A DNA stretch of 64,000 nt. It comes from Mycolicibacterium sp. MU0053. Lineage in GTDB: Bacteria > Actinomycetota > Actinomycetes > Mycobacteriales > Mycobacteriaceae. The DNA lies in the NCBI RefSeq assembly GCF_963378095.1, contig NZ_OY726397.1, forward strand, positions 3,224,001-3,288,000. Reading direction: 5' to 3'. Position numbers and translations under genes: made by a program. Positions 17,033-26,372 of this stretch are shown piece by piece (the stretch's first letter is position 1; the number at the start of each line of letters is the position of its first letter). The notes under the pieces were generated by a model, which was not told the origin of the DNA, did no database searches, and saw nothing but the letters and a program-made list of their open reading frames with translations.

Positions 17033-18946
17033 TTATTCGAGATGTCCGCTCACTTCCGCTTCATTTGTCGAGGTGCCCAGTGCGGCAACCCAGCCCGTGA
17101 TTCGTCGGGCCACATGTTGATCGGTCAGGCCGATCTCGTCGAGGATCTCGCCACGCGAGGCGTGTGCCAGGAACTCTTGCGGCACCCCCACGTCGCGGCA
17201 CGGTACGTCGATTTCGTTGTGGCGCAACGCGGCCGAGACGGCCGATCCGATGCCGCCGGCCACGCCGTTGTCCTCCAGCGTGACCACGAGTTGGTGTTCG
17301 AGCGCCAACCGGCCGATCAACTCCGGCACCGGCAGCACCCAGCGGGGATCGATCACGGTCACGCCGATGCCCTGGGTCCGCAACCGCTGCGCGGCACCCA
17401 ACGCCAAACCCGCCATCGAACCGACCGCGACCATCAGCACATCGGCGGTGAGTCCGTCGGCCGGCTCGGCCAGCACGTCCACGCCGTCAACCCGGCGGAT
17501 CGCCGGAATGTCTTCTCCGACATCGCCCTTCGGGAATCGCAGCGCGGTGGGTCCGTCCTTGACGGCCAGCGCCTCACCGAGCGCTTCGCGCAGCGTGCTG
17601 GCGTCCCGCGGTGCGGCGACCCGCATGCCCGGCACCACACCCAGGATCGACAGATCCCACACGCCGTTGTGGCTGGCGCCGTCGGGTCCGGTGACCCCGG
17701 CCCGGTCGAGGACCATCGTGACCGGCAGCTTGTGCAGTGCGACATCCATCATCACCTGATCGAAGGCACGGTTGAGGAACGTCGAATACACCGCGACCAC
17801 CGGATGCATGCCGCCCATCGCCAGGCCCGCGGCCGAGGTCATCGCGTGCTGTTCGGCGATGCCGACGTCGAAGAGCCGGTCCGGGTAATGCTGGCCGAAC
17901 GGCGCCAGGCCCGTCGGGCCCGGCATGGCCGCGGTGATCGCCACCACGTCGCGACGCTTGCGCGCCAGCCGGATCAGCTCATCGGAGAACGTCGCGGTCC
18001 ACCCCGGCGCCGACTCCGAGGTCGCCATCCCGGTCACGGGGTCGATGACCCCGCACGCGTGCATCTGCTCGGCCTCGTCCGCCTCGGCGGGCCCGAAACC
18101 CATACCCTTGCGCGTGACGACGTGGACGATCACCGGCGCGTTGAACGCGCGGGCATGCCGGAGCGCGCCCTCCACCGCGTGTTCGTCGTGGCCGTCGATC
18201 GGACCGACGTACTTCAGGCCCAGGTCGGTGAACATCGCCTGCGGTTGCAGCGCATCCTTGAGGCCGGCCTTGACGCTGTGCATGCACTGATAGCAGAACT
18301 CGCCGATGACGGGCATGCCGCGCACGGCGGAGCGGCCCTTCTCCAGCAGCTTCTCGTAGCCCGGTTGCAGGCGCAGCGCAGCAAGGTGATCGGCCAACCC
18401 CCCGATGGTGGGCGCGTAGCTGCGCCCGTTGTCGTTGACGACGATCACCACCGGCCGCTTGGCGGCGGCGATGTTGTTCAGCGCCTCCCAGCACATCCCG
18501 CCCGTCAGCGCGCCGTCGCCGACGACGGCGACGACGTGGCGGTTACGGTGCCCGGTCAGCTTGAAGGCCTTGGCCAGTCCGTCGGCGTACGACAGCGCCG
18601 CCGAGGCGTGGCTCGATTCCACCCAGTCGTGGTCGCTCTCCTCGCGGCTCGGATAGCCCGACAGGCCGTCCTTCTTGCGCAGCGAGTCGAAGTCCGAGCA
18701 CCGCCCGGTGAGCATCTTGTGGACGTAGGCCTGGTGGCCGGTGTCGAAGATGATCGGGTCGTGCGGGGAGTCGAAGACCCGGTGCAACGCCAGCGTCAAC
18801 TCGACGACGCCGAGGTTTGGGCCGAGATGTCCACCTGTGGCAGCCACCTTGTGGATCAGGAAATCGCGGATTTCGTGAGCCAAGTCACTCAATTGTGACT
18901 GCGAAAGGTGCTGCAGATCAGCGGGACCGCGGATCTGTTGAAGCAT
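17033..18946 (-). CDS. dxs: 1-deoxy-D-xylulose-5-phosphate synthase
   Basis: 637 residues of a thiamine-diphosphate transketolase-like enzyme. [24 protein letters not shown] at the start, the ThDP/Mg motif [43 protein letters not shown] and the final DRWxL-like [14 protein letters not shown] are family hallmarks. It condenses pyruvate and glyceraldehyde-3-phosphate to DXP, the first step of the MEP isoprenoid pathway that supplies decaprenyl phosphate and menaquinone. It matches dxs1 (Rv2682c). A -10 TAGACT lies 6 bases before its ATG, so it is probably leaderless. Confidence 0.97.
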   Translation of the reverse strand: MLQQIRGPADLQHLSQSQLSDLAHEIRDFLIHKVAATGGHLGPNLGVVELTLALHRVFDSPHDPIIFDTGHQAYVHKMLTGRCSDFDSLRKKDGLSGYPSREESDHDWVESSHASAALSYADGLAKAFKLTGHRNRHVVAVVGDGALTGGMCWEALNNIAAAKRPVVIVVNDNGRSYAPTIGGLADHLAALRLQPGYEKLLEKGRSAVRGMPVIGEFCYQCMHSVKAGLKDALQPQAMFTDLGLKYVGPIDGHDEHAVEGALRHARAFNAPVIVHVVTRKGMGFGPAEADEAEQMHACGVIDPVTGMATSESAPGWTATFSDELIRLARKRRDVVAITAAMPGPTGLAPFGQHYPDRLFDVGIAEQHAMTSAAGLAMGGMHPVVAVYSTFLNRAFDQVMMDVALHKLPVTMVLDRAGVTGPDGASHNGVWDLSILGVVPGMRVAAPRDASTLREALGEALAVKDGPTALRFPKGDVGEDIPAIRRVDGVDVLAEPADGLTADVLMVAVGSMAGLALGAAQRLRTQGIGVTVIDPRWVLPVPELIGRLALEHQLVVTLEDNGVAGGIGSAVSAALRHNEIDVPCRDVGVPQEFLAHASRGEILDEIGLTDQHVARRITGWVAALGTSTNEAEVSGHLE

Positions 18947-18952
18947 TCCGTC

Positions 18953-18958
18953 AGTCTA
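18953..18958 (-). promoter_or_regulatory. dxs -10 box (leaderless)
   Basis: On the minus strand TAGACT (complement of 18953-18958) is followed 6 bases later by the dxs ATG at 18946. The remaining intergenic bases up to 19128 should hold the promoter of the divergent pyruvyltransferase gene. Confidence 0.5.
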
Positions 18959-19128
18959 CGCAGAACGTCGGATTCGCTCGCGTTGTGTGCCCCACACCCG
19001 CGTGGCTCGGCACGGCAACGGGTATCCGCACCTACTCGGTGTCGGCGACGCTGCCGTAAGCTGTTCACAGCCTTTTCACAGCAATCTCCACAGCAGCGGC
19101 ACAGGAACACCGGGACGGGAGGTCTGAC

Positions 19129-20364
19129 ATGGGTGCGCGTCTACCCGCGACCGATCCCGCGCTGATCTATCTGGTTGCCCCAGCCGGCAACCCCAACTAC
19201 GGCGACGAGTTCATTCTGCGGGCCTGGTTGCGCTACCTCGCCCGGGTCCGCCCCGGCACCGAGGTCGTGGTGGACTGCCACACCCCTGGGCAGGCCGCCG
19301 TATTGCTGCGGCATTGCCACCCGCGGGTCACATTCGTCGACACCGTGTGGCGCATCTGCTTCGAATCCGCGGATCAATCCGCCGACCAGGCCGTCGCGCT
19401 GGCCGCCGACGTGCTCGACAATCCCGGCCGGCTGCCGCGCATCGTCTCCGGCGTCGAACTGCTGACCCGCGCCGACACCGTGCACCTGGTCGGCGGCGGC
19501 TACCTCAACACCGTGTGGCCGCACCATCTGTCGCTGCTGGCCACCGCCGCGGCCGCCGCCCAGCAATTCGGGGTTCGGGCGGTGGCCACCGGCCAGGGCC
19601 TGCTGCCCACCGGCGGCGACGACCGGCGGGCTTTGACCCAGAAGCTGGGATCGAGCTTCGCGCTGTTCGATGTGCGCGACCGGCCGTCGCTGGACGCCCT
19701 GGCCGACAGCGGGTGTCCGACCTCCTTCACCGGCGATGACGCCTGGCTCGGGGTCGACGACGACGGCGTGTACGACCGCGAGTCGCCGGCGGCAGCCCGT
19801 GACGTGGTGTTCTGTCTGCAGTCGGACCTGATGGACGACCACGACGACAATCGCGGCGTCGAGGGCCTGGCCGCGGCCGTGTCGCAGCTGATCCAGCAGT
19901 GGCGGCTACGCGGTGAGCAGGTGGCCTTCGTCGAGGGGTTGCCGGGCGCCGACCGCCTGGTCTATGACCGGGTGGCGGCGCAGCTGCCCGGGGCGCTTTT
20001 TGTGCCGTTTACCGACCTGTGGAACCGGGGCGTCCCGGCGCGGGCCGGACAAACCTGGGTCAGCACCCGGTTCCATCCGCATCTGCTGGCCGCAGCCGTC
20101 GGGGCCAGCGGTGTCGCGGTGTCCGGGCGCACCGACTACTACCCCATCAAGCACGAGTCGCTGGTGGCGGCCGGTTCCCGTTGGCAGGTCAGCGTGGCCG
20201 GTGCGCTGCCGGAGTCCCCGCCCGCCGACGGCGGATTCGACGCGGCCACGGTGGCCCGGTTGCGGGCGGACAAGCTGGCGCTGGCCGCGCAGCTCTACCC
20301 GCCCCCGGCCCCGCCACCGTCTCGGATCCGCCGGGCGATCCGCGGGATCAGCCGGTTTCGGTAG
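19129..20364 (+). CDS. Polysaccharide pyruvyltransferase family protein
   Basis: 411 residues. AGNPNYGDEFILRAWLRYL is the N-terminal pattern of the family, the mid-domain VHLVGGGYLNTVWPHHL gives the GGG phosphoenolpyruvate-side loop, and WVSTRFHPHLLAAAVG near the C-terminus contains the conserved R-x-H pair. Such enzymes transfer pyruvate from phosphoenolpyruvate onto a sugar as a cyclic ketal, on envelope polysaccharides or, in some mycobacteria, glycopeptidolipids. The acceptor is unknown. No glycan cluster surrounds it here. It replaces other genes next to dxs1 in M. tuberculosis, suggesting a species-specific surface modification. Confidence 0.82.
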   Translation: MGARLPATDPALIYLVAPAGNPNYGDEFILRAWLRYLARVRPGTEVVVDCHTPGQAAVLLRHCHPRVTFVDTVWRICFESADQSADQAVALAADVLDNPGRLPRIVSGVELLTRADTVHLVGGGYLNTVWPHHLSLLATAAAAAQQFGVRAVATGQGLLPTGGDDRRALTQKLGSSFALFDVRDRPSLDALADSGCPTSFTGDDAWLGVDDDGVYDRESPAAARDVVFCLQSDLMDDHDDNRGVEGLAAAVSQLIQQWRLRGEQVAFVEGLPGADRLVYDRVAAQLPGALFVPFTDLWNRGVPARAGQTWVSTRFHPHLLAAAVGASGVAVSGRTDYYPIKHESLVAAGSRWQVSVAGALPESPPADGGFDAATVARLRADKLALAAQLYPPPAPPPSRIRRAIRGISRFR

Positions 20365-21670
20365 GTCCGCGGTCCGGGTCCCGGCGTTGATACACATCGG
20401 GCACGCCGTCGCGGTCGTCGTCGCGTGCCTCCAGTTCCGCGATGCGGCGGTAGGTCGCGTTGCGGCTCAGCAGCACGGTGGCGGCCAGCAACGCCGAGGC
20501 CAGGCTGCCGCACAGCACCCCGATCTTGACCTCGGTGCCGTAGGTGGTGCCGGCGCCGAAGGCCAACTCACCGATCAGCAGTGAAACCGTGAACCCGATC
20601 CCGGCCAGCATCGACACGCCCAGGACGTCGCGCCAGGCCAGGTCGTCGTCGAGGCGCGCCCGGGTGAAGCGGGCCAGCAGGTAGGTGGTGCCCAACACGC
20701 CGATGGGTTTGCCGAGCACCAGCCCGGCCAGCACGCCGAGCGTGACCGGTTCGCGCAGCGCTTCGGTGAAACCGATGTCGCTGATCGTCACCCCCGCGGC
20801 GAAGAAGGCGAACACCGGTATCGCCAGCCCGGCCGAGACCGGCCGCGCCAGGTGTTCAAGACGTTCGGTGGCGGCGTGCTTGCCGATCACCGGAACGGTG
20901 AATCCCAGCACCACCCCCGCGATGGTGGCGTGCACGCCGCTGGCGTGGACGAATGCCCAGGTAACAGCGCCCAGCGGCAGCAGTATCCACAACTGTCCGA
21001 CGCCGCGCCGAACGGCCAGGGCGTAGAGCCCGCCCGGGATCAACGCCAACAACAGCGGGCCGAGGTTCAGGGTTTCGGTGTAGAACACCGCGATCACGGT
21101 GATCGCCAGCAGGTCGTCGACGACGGCGAGGGTCAGCAGGAACGTCCGCAGCGCGAGGGGAAGGTGGCTGCCCAGCACCGCGAGCACCGCGACTGCGAAC
21201 GCGATGTCGGTGGCCGTCGGTACTGCCCAACCCCTCACGGTGTCGGCCGAACCCGCCGCCACCTGGACCCCGACGAAGATCAGCGCCGGCACCACCATGC
21301 CGCCCACCGCGGCCACCACGGGCAATGCTGCCTTTGCCGGATTGCGGAGATCCCCGGCGACGAACTCGCGCTTGAGTTCCAACCCCACCACGAAGAAGAA
21401 CACCGCCAGCAGACCGTCGGCGGCCCAGGTGGCCAGGGTGAGGTTCAAGTGCAGGGACTCGGGCCCGATCGTCACGTTGGACAGCCGGTCATAGGCCGCC
21501 GACCACGGGGAATTCGCCCAGATCAGCGCCGCGGCCGCCGCCACGAACAAGATGATGCCGCCGACGGTTTCCCGCCGCAGCACATCGGCGATGCGGGACG
21601 CCTCGGGCCAGGATCCGCGGGCGAACAAACGCGTACCGGAGGTCGGGTGATTACTTTGTTCGGAGGACAT
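20348..21670 (-). CDS. nhaA: Na+/H+ antiporter NhaA
   Basis: 440 residues from ATG 21670 (an in-frame start 24 bases upstream is possible). About twelve hydrophobic helices. The hallmark LAVVDDLLAITVIAVFY contains the essential Asp pair of NhaA. FFVVGLELKREFVAGDL and VPTATDIAFAVAVLAVLG are also family signatures. It exchanges Na+ or Li+ for protons at the inner membrane for pH and salt tolerance. The C-terminal tail (RDDDRDGVPDVYQRRDPDRG) is a polar extension. Its 3' end overlaps the convergent pyruvyltransferase gene by 17 bases. Not present at this position in M. tuberculosis. Confidence 0.93.
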   Translation of the reverse strand: MSSEQSNHPTSGTRLFARGSWPEASRIADVLRRETVGGIILFVAAAAALIWANSPWSAAYDRLSNVTIGPESLHLNLTLATWAADGLLAVFFFVVGLELKREFVAGDLRNPAKAALPVVAAVGGMVVPALIFVGVQVAAGSADTVRGWAVPTATDIAFAVAVLAVLGSHLPLALRTFLLTLAVVDDLLAITVIAVFYTETLNLGPLLLALIPGGLYALAVRRGVGQLWILLPLGAVTWAFVHASGVHATIAGVVLGFTVPVIGKHAATERLEHLARPVSAGLAIPVFAFFAAGVTISDIGFTEALREPVTLGVLAGLVLGKPIGVLGTTYLLARFTRARLDDDLAWRDVLGVSMLAGIGFTVSLLIGELAFGAGTTYGTEVKIGVLCGSLASALLAATVLLSRNATYRRIAELEARDDDRDGVPDVYQRRDPDRGPTETG

Positions 21671-21751
21671 GACCACCTTTGCTGATCGGGACACAGTTAA
21701 TCGCCGCCGACCAGACTTCCCGGCACACCGTCGCTCAGCCTAATCGAGGCT

Positions 21752-22933
21752 TCAGCGGCTCAGCAGCGCGAAGCACTCCACGTGGTGCGTCAGCGGAAAG
21801 GCGTCGTAGACGCGGAGTTGTTCGACGGTGTACCCACGTTCCCGGTAAAGCCCGACGTCCCGCGCAAACGCGGCTGCTTCGCAACCGATGTGGATGATTC
21901 TCGGCACATTCGCGGCGGCAATGAGATCGATCACCTCGCGGCCGGCCCCGGCACGCGGCGGATCCAGCACCGCGACGTCGGCGGTACTGCCACCCGCCGC
22001 GCCCGCGTCGGACAGGGCGCGTCGCACCGAGTCGGTGACCAGCCGGACCTGTGGGAGATCGGCCAGCGCCGCCCGGCCCGCACGCACCCCCGCCCGGGAG
22101 GTGTCGATGCTGAGCACCCGGCCGTCGTCGCCGACGGCCTCCCCCAGCACCGCGGCGAACAACCCCGCGCCGCCGTAGAGATCCCAGGCCGCCATCCCGG
22201 GCTGCAGCTGCGCCCATTCCGCGATGCGCCGGCTGTAGGTCTCCGGGGCCTCGCGATGGGCCTGCCAGAAGGCAGTGACGGGCAGTCGCCAGGTGCGCGC
22301 ACCGACCCGCTGCACCCCCTCGTAGTCGCCCTCGACCACCCGGGTTCGGCGGCGCTGACCGCCGCACACCACGTGGCGGTTGCCGTCGTCGTCGCGGACG
22401 ACGTGCACCTGATCGCCTTCCCGGAACTGATCCTCGGGCAGGGCCTCGACCAGTCCCTCCGACAGCTGGCCGCACCGCACCTCGGTGATCAGTTCGGAGC
22501 TGCGATAGCGATGCACGCCGGCGCGGCCGTCGGCGCCGACCTCCAGGCGCACCCGGGTGCGCCAGCCGGTGGGCGTACCGGCGCCCACCGGTTCGGCCAC
22601 GCCCTGCCAGTCGAAGCCGCCGAGGCGCTGCAGCTGGTTGGCCACCACCTCGCCCTTGATCCCACGCAGTGCCGCCGGATCGATGAAGGCTTGATCGCAA
22701 CACCCGGCGCCGTCGTGGCCGGCCATCGGACACAGCGACTCGACCCGGTCGGGCGAGGCTTCGAGCACCTCGACGGCGTCGGCGTGCCAATAGGATCCGC
22801 GCTCGTTGGTGACGTTCGCCCGGACGGTCTCGCCGGGCAACGCGTAACGCACGAACACCACCCGACCGTCGTGGCGTGCCACGCAGCTGCCGCCGTTGGC
22901 GGGGGCGCCCACTGTCAAGGTCAAGGTGTTCAA
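21752..22933 (-). CDS. TRAM-domain RNA m5U methyltransferase (TrmA/RlmD-type, Rv2689c)
   Basis: 393 residues. A TRAM RNA-binding domain occupies the first 60 residues (ANGGSCVARHDGRVVFVRYALPGE). A Cys-rich segment (CPMAGHDGAGCCDQAF) may hold an iron-sulfur cluster as in RlmD. The SAM fold is WDLYGGAGLFAAVLGEAVG, then DPPRAGAG and a catalytic IIHIGCEAAAFARD Cys. It methylates uridine in rRNA or tRNA; the exact base is unknown. No ATG fits. The best start is a TTG whose bases overlap the stop of the upstream permease (TTGA at 22933-22930), implying translational coupling. Confidence 0.88.
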   Translation of the reverse strand: MNTLTLTVGAPANGGSCVARHDGRVVFVRYALPGETVRANVTNERGSYWHADAVEVLEASPDRVESLCPMAGHDGAGCCDQAFIDPAALRGIKGEVVANQLQRLGGFDWQGVAEPVGAGTPTGWRTRVRLEVGADGRAGVHRYRSSELITEVRCGQLSEGLVEALPEDQFREGDQVHVVRDDDGNRHVVCGGQRRRTRVVEGDYEGVQRVGARTWRLPVTAFWQAHREAPETYSRRIAEWAQLQPGMAAWDLYGGAGLFAAVLGEAVGDDGRVLSIDTSRAGVRAGRAALADLPQVRLVTDSVRRALSDAGAAGGSTADVAVLDPPRAGAGREVIDLIAAANVPRIIHIGCEAAAFARDVGLYRERGYTVEQLRVYDAFPLTHHVECFALLSR

Positions 22934-24927
22934 CTGACGATGCCCCGTCGGGTATCGCCGGGTGCCGAGCCCGGCGGCCGGGTGATGTTCACCCGGTCCG
23001 ACGAATTGAGCTGCCACGGAACCGAAGTCACCATCACGTTGGGCATGAACAACAGTCTGCCCTTGAGTCGCAACGCACTCTGGTTGTGCAGCACGCCCTC
23101 CCACCAATGACCGACCACATACTCGGGAATGAACACAGTGACCACCGTTCGTGGGGATTCGTTGGTGATCCGTTTGACGTAGTCGAGCACCGGTCGGGTC
23201 ACCTCTCGATAGGGCGAGGCGATGACCTTCAGCGGCACCGACACGTCGCTATCCTGCCACTTGTGCACCAGTTCCCTGGTCTCGGCGTCGTCGACGCTCA
23301 CGGTGATGGCTTCCAGGGTGTCGGGGCGGGTCGCGCGGGCGTAGGCCAGCGCCCGCAGCGTAGGCAGGTGCAACTTGGAGACCAACACCACCGCGTGGTT
23401 GCGGCTGGGCAGGGTGACCTCGTTGGCCTCGGCCTCGTCGCGGACTAGCTCCTCGGCCACGGCGGCGTAGTGCCGATGGATGGCCTTCATCAGGATGTAC
23501 AACGCGACCATCGCGACCACGGCAATCCAGGCGCCGGCGACGAACTTGGTGACCACCACCACCACCAACACGGTGCCGGTGCACACGAACCCGACGGTGT
23601 TGACCATCCGGGACCGGATCATCCTGGCCCGTTCGGCCGGATCGTCCTCGGTCTTCAGGTGATGCGTCCAGTGCCGCACCATGCCGATCTGCGACAGCGT
23701 GAACGAGACGAACACCCCGACGATGTAGAGCTGGATCAGCGCGGTGACCGAGGCCTGGAAGGCCACCACGATCGCCACGGCCGCGATCGCCAAGAACAGG
23801 ATCCCGTTGGAGAACGCCAGCCGGTCGCCGCGGGTGTGTAATTGCCGCGGCAGGTAACTGTCCTGGGCCAGAATCGATCCCAACACCGGGAAACCGTTGA
23901 ACGCGGTGTTGGCCGCCAGCACCAGAATCAGCGCCGTCACGACGGTGATGAGCACGAAGCCCAGGTGGAAGCTACCGAATACCGACTGTGCCAGCTGAGC
24001 CACCAAGGTCTTCTGGTGGTAATCGGCCGGGGCGCCCACCAGCTGCGTCGCCGGATCCTCGGCGATCTGCACGCCGAGCTTGTTCGCCAGCACGATGATG
24101 CCCATCAACAACGCGATCGAGAGTCCACCGAGCATCAGCAGCGTGGTGGCGGCGTTCTTGGACTTGGGTTTCCGGAATGCGGGGACACCGTTGCTGATGG
24201 CCTCGACCCCGGTCAGAGCGGCGCAGCCGGACGAGAACGACCGTGCGACCAGGAACACCAGCGCGAAACCCAACACTTCGCCGTGCTCGGACTGCAACTC
24301 GAAGCCGGCGGATTCGGCCTGGAGCGGATCGCCCAGCACGTAGATCCGGAACAGGCCGTACCCCAGCATCAGGAAGATACCGACGATGAACGCATAGGTG
24401 GGAATGGCGAACGCGATCCCGGACTCGCGGATGCCGCGCAGATTCATCGACATCAGCACCACGATCGCCAACACCGCGAACAACACCTTGTGCTGGGCCA
24501 CCAATGGCACCGCCGAGCCGATGTTCGCCATGGCCGCCGACATCGAAACCGCGACGGTCAACACGTAATCCACCATCAGCGCGCTGGCCACCGTGACCCC
24601 GGCGGCCGGGCCCAGGTTGGTGGTCACCACTTCGTAGTCGCCGCCGCCGGACGGATAGGCGTGCACATTCTGCCGATAGCTCGCGACCACCACGAGCAAC
24701 ACGAAGGCCACCGCCAGCCCGATCCACGGCGTCATCGCATAGGCGCTGATCCCCGCTACGGACAGCACCAGGAAAATCTCCTCGGGCGCATACGCCACCG
24801 AGGACATCGCATCGGAGGCGAACACCGGGAGGGCGATGCGCTTGGGCAGCAGCGTGCTGCCGATCCGGTCACTGCGGAACGGCCGACCCAACAGCAACCG
24901 CCTGGTGGCGGTCGAAAGCTTGGACAC
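22930..24927 (-). CDS. APC-superfamily permease, KimA-like potassium transporter (Rv2690c)
   Basis: 665 residues. ALPVFASDAMSSVAYAPEEIFLVL at the N-terminus and YPSGGGDYEVVTTNLGP are diagnostic of the KimA/YdaO-type branch of the APC superfamily. About twelve helices are followed by a roughly 150-residue cytoplasmic USP-like C-terminal domain (AVVLVSKLHLPTLRALAYAR; YVVGHWWEGVLHN). B. subtilis KimA is a high-affinity K+/H+ symporter regulated by c-di-AMP. The divergent partner genes ceoB/ceoC encode K+-channel-type RCK proteins, supporting a potassium role. A -10 TACTCT (complement of 24936-24941) favours the GTG at 24927 over the TTG at 24936. Confidence 0.88.
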   Translation of the reverse strand: MSKLSTATRRLLLGRPFRSDRIGSTLLPKRIALPVFASDAMSSVAYAPEEIFLVLSVAGISAYAMTPWIGLAVAFVLLVVVASYRQNVHAYPSGGGDYEVVTTNLGPAAGVTVASALMVDYVLTVAVSMSAAMANIGSAVPLVAQHKVLFAVLAIVVLMSMNLRGIRESGIAFAIPTYAFIVGIFLMLGYGLFRIYVLGDPLQAESAGFELQSEHGEVLGFALVFLVARSFSSGCAALTGVEAISNGVPAFRKPKSKNAATTLLMLGGLSIALLMGIIVLANKLGVQIAEDPATQLVGAPADYHQKTLVAQLAQSVFGSFHLGFVLITVVTALILVLAANTAFNGFPVLGSILAQDSYLPRQLHTRGDRLAFSNGILFLAIAAVAIVVAFQASVTALIQLYIVGVFVSFTLSQIGMVRHWTHHLKTEDDPAERARMIRSRMVNTVGFVCTGTVLVVVVVTKFVAGAWIAVVAMVALYILMKAIHRHYAAVAEELVRDEAEANEVTLPSRNHAVVLVSKLHLPTLRALAYARATRPDTLEAITVSVDDAETRELVHKWQDSDVSVPLKVIASPYREVTRPVLDYVKRITNESPRTVVTVFIPEYVVGHWWEGVLHNQSALRLKGRLLFMPNVMVTSVPWQLNSSDRVNITRPPGSAPGDTRRGIVS

Positions 24928-25023
24928 GAGGTCCAAGAGTATGCCTAAGCGTCGTTAGCGGTAGCGTTCCGGCGTACCGTCTCCAGGGCAACCCGCAAGT
25001 ACAGGCCGAAAGGGTTTTGCACA

Positions 25024-25707
25024 GTGCGCGTAGTGGTGATGGGCTGCGGTCGGGTGGGCGCCGCCTTGGCGGATGCGCTGGCCCGGATCGGCCACGATGT
25101 GGCCGTGATCGATCGCGACAGTTCGGCGTTTCAGCGCCTGCCTGCCGACTTCCCCGGCGAACGCGTACTCGGCATGGGGTTCGACCGTGACGTGTTGCTG
25201 CGGGCCGGAATCGAGAGCGCCGGCGCGTTCGCCGCGGTGTCCTCCGGCGACAACTCCAACATCATCTCCGCGCGGGTGGCGCGCGAGAACTTCGGCGTCG
25301 AACGCGTCGTCGCGCGGATCTACGACGCCAAACGGGCCGCGGTCTACGAGCGCCTCGGCATCCCGACCATCGCCACCGTGCCGTGGACCACCGACCGGCT
25401 ACTCAACGCGCTGACCCGCGACGCGGAGACCACCAAGTGGCGCGACCCCACCGGATCGGTGTCCGTCGCCGAGGTCGTCCTGCACGAGGATTGGGTGGGC
25501 CGGCGGCTGACCGACCTCGAAAGCGCGACCGGCGCCCGGGTGGCGTTTCTGATCCGGTTCGGCGAGGGCATGCTGCCCGAGATCAAGACCGTGCTGCAGG
25601 CCAGCGACCAGGTGTACATCGCCGCACTGGCCGACCACCTCACCCGGGCGATGGGGGTGGCCGCGTTGCCGCCCAGCCCGGACCTCGACTCCGAAGGCGG
25701 ACGATGA
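25024..25707 (+). CDS. ceoB: TrkA-family potassium uptake regulatory protein CeoB
   Basis: 227 residues. RCK/TrkA-N Rossmann domain with MGCGRVGAALADALARIGHDVAVID at the start (GxGxxG with a terminal Asp for NAD/nucleotide). The C-terminal part carries a TrkA-C domain (VSVAEVVLHEDWVGRRLTDLE). Such proteins bind NAD(H) or nucleotides and gate Trk/Ktr-type K+ transporters at the membrane. It matches M. tuberculosis CeoB (Rv2691). It starts at a GTG after a GAAAGGG-type RBS. The stop overlaps the ceoC start (ATGA). Confidence 0.93.
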   Translation: MRVVVMGCGRVGAALADALARIGHDVAVIDRDSSAFQRLPADFPGERVLGMGFDRDVLLRAGIESAGAFAAVSSGDNSNIISARVARENFGVERVVARIYDAKRAAVYERLGIPTIATVPWTTDRLLNALTRDAETTKWRDPTGSVSVAEVVLHEDWVGRRLTDLESATGARVAFLIRFGEGMLPEIKTVLQASDQVYIAALADHLTRAMGVAALPPSPDLDSEGGR

Positions 25708-26369
25708 AGGTCGCGATAGCCGGGGCCGGAGCGGTGGGTCGCTCCATCGCCCGCGAACTGTTGGAGAACTCCCACGATGTGACGCTCATCGAGCGCAACG
25801 CCGAACACATCGACGTCGACGCCATCCCGGCCGCGCACTGGCACCTCGGCGACGCCTGCGAGTTGTCGCTGCTGGAATCGGTGCGCGCCGAGGAATTCGA
25901 CGTGATGATCGCCGCGACCGGCGACGACAAGGCCAACGTGGTGCTTTCACTGCTGGCCAAGACGGAGTTCGCGGTGCCGCGCGTGGTGGCCCGGGTCAAC
26001 GATCCGCGCAACGAGTGGCTGTTCGACGAGGCCTGGGGCGTCGACGTCGCGGTGTCCACCCCGCGCATGCTGGCCTCGCTGGTGGAGGAGGCCGTGGCCG
26101 TCGGCGACCTGGTGCACATCATGCAGTTCCGCAAGGGCGGCACCAACCTGGTCGAGATCACCCTGCCCGACGACACCCCGTGGGGCGGCAAACCGGTGCG
26201 CAAACTGGACCTGCCCCGCGACGCCGCGTTGGTCACCATTCTGCGCGGGCACCGGGTGATCGTGCCGCAGGACGACGAACCGCTCGAAGGCGGCGACGAG
26301 TTGCTGTTGGTCACCACCCCCGAGGTCGAGGACGAACTGCGGGCGCTGCTGCGACCGCCGTCGGTCTGA
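25704..26369 (+). CDS. ceoC: TrkA-family potassium uptake regulatory protein CeoC
   Basis: 221 residues from ATG 25704, overlapping the ceoB stop by four bases. N-terminal MKVAIAGAGAVGRSIARELLENSHDVTLIE is a TrkA-N NAD-binding fold, with a TrkA-C at the end (LVEITLPDDTPWGGKPVRKLDLPRDAALVTILRG). With CeoB it makes a two-subunit RCK pair. No TrkH/KtrB channel gene is in the window. The adjacent divergent KimA-like permease is the only K+ transporter candidate here, so its regulation by CeoB/CeoC is plausible but unproven. Confidence 0.93.
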   Translation: MKVAIAGAGAVGRSIARELLENSHDVTLIERNAEHIDVDAIPAAHWHLGDACELSLLESVRAEEFDVMIAATGDDKANVVLSLLAKTEFAVPRVVARVNDPRNEWLFDEAWGVDVAVSTPRMLASLVEEAVAVGDLVHIMQFRKGGTNLVEITLPDDTPWGGKPVRKLDLPRDAALVTILRGHRVIVPQDDEPLEGGDELLLVTTPEVEDELRALLRPPSV

Positions 26370-26372
26370 GCT

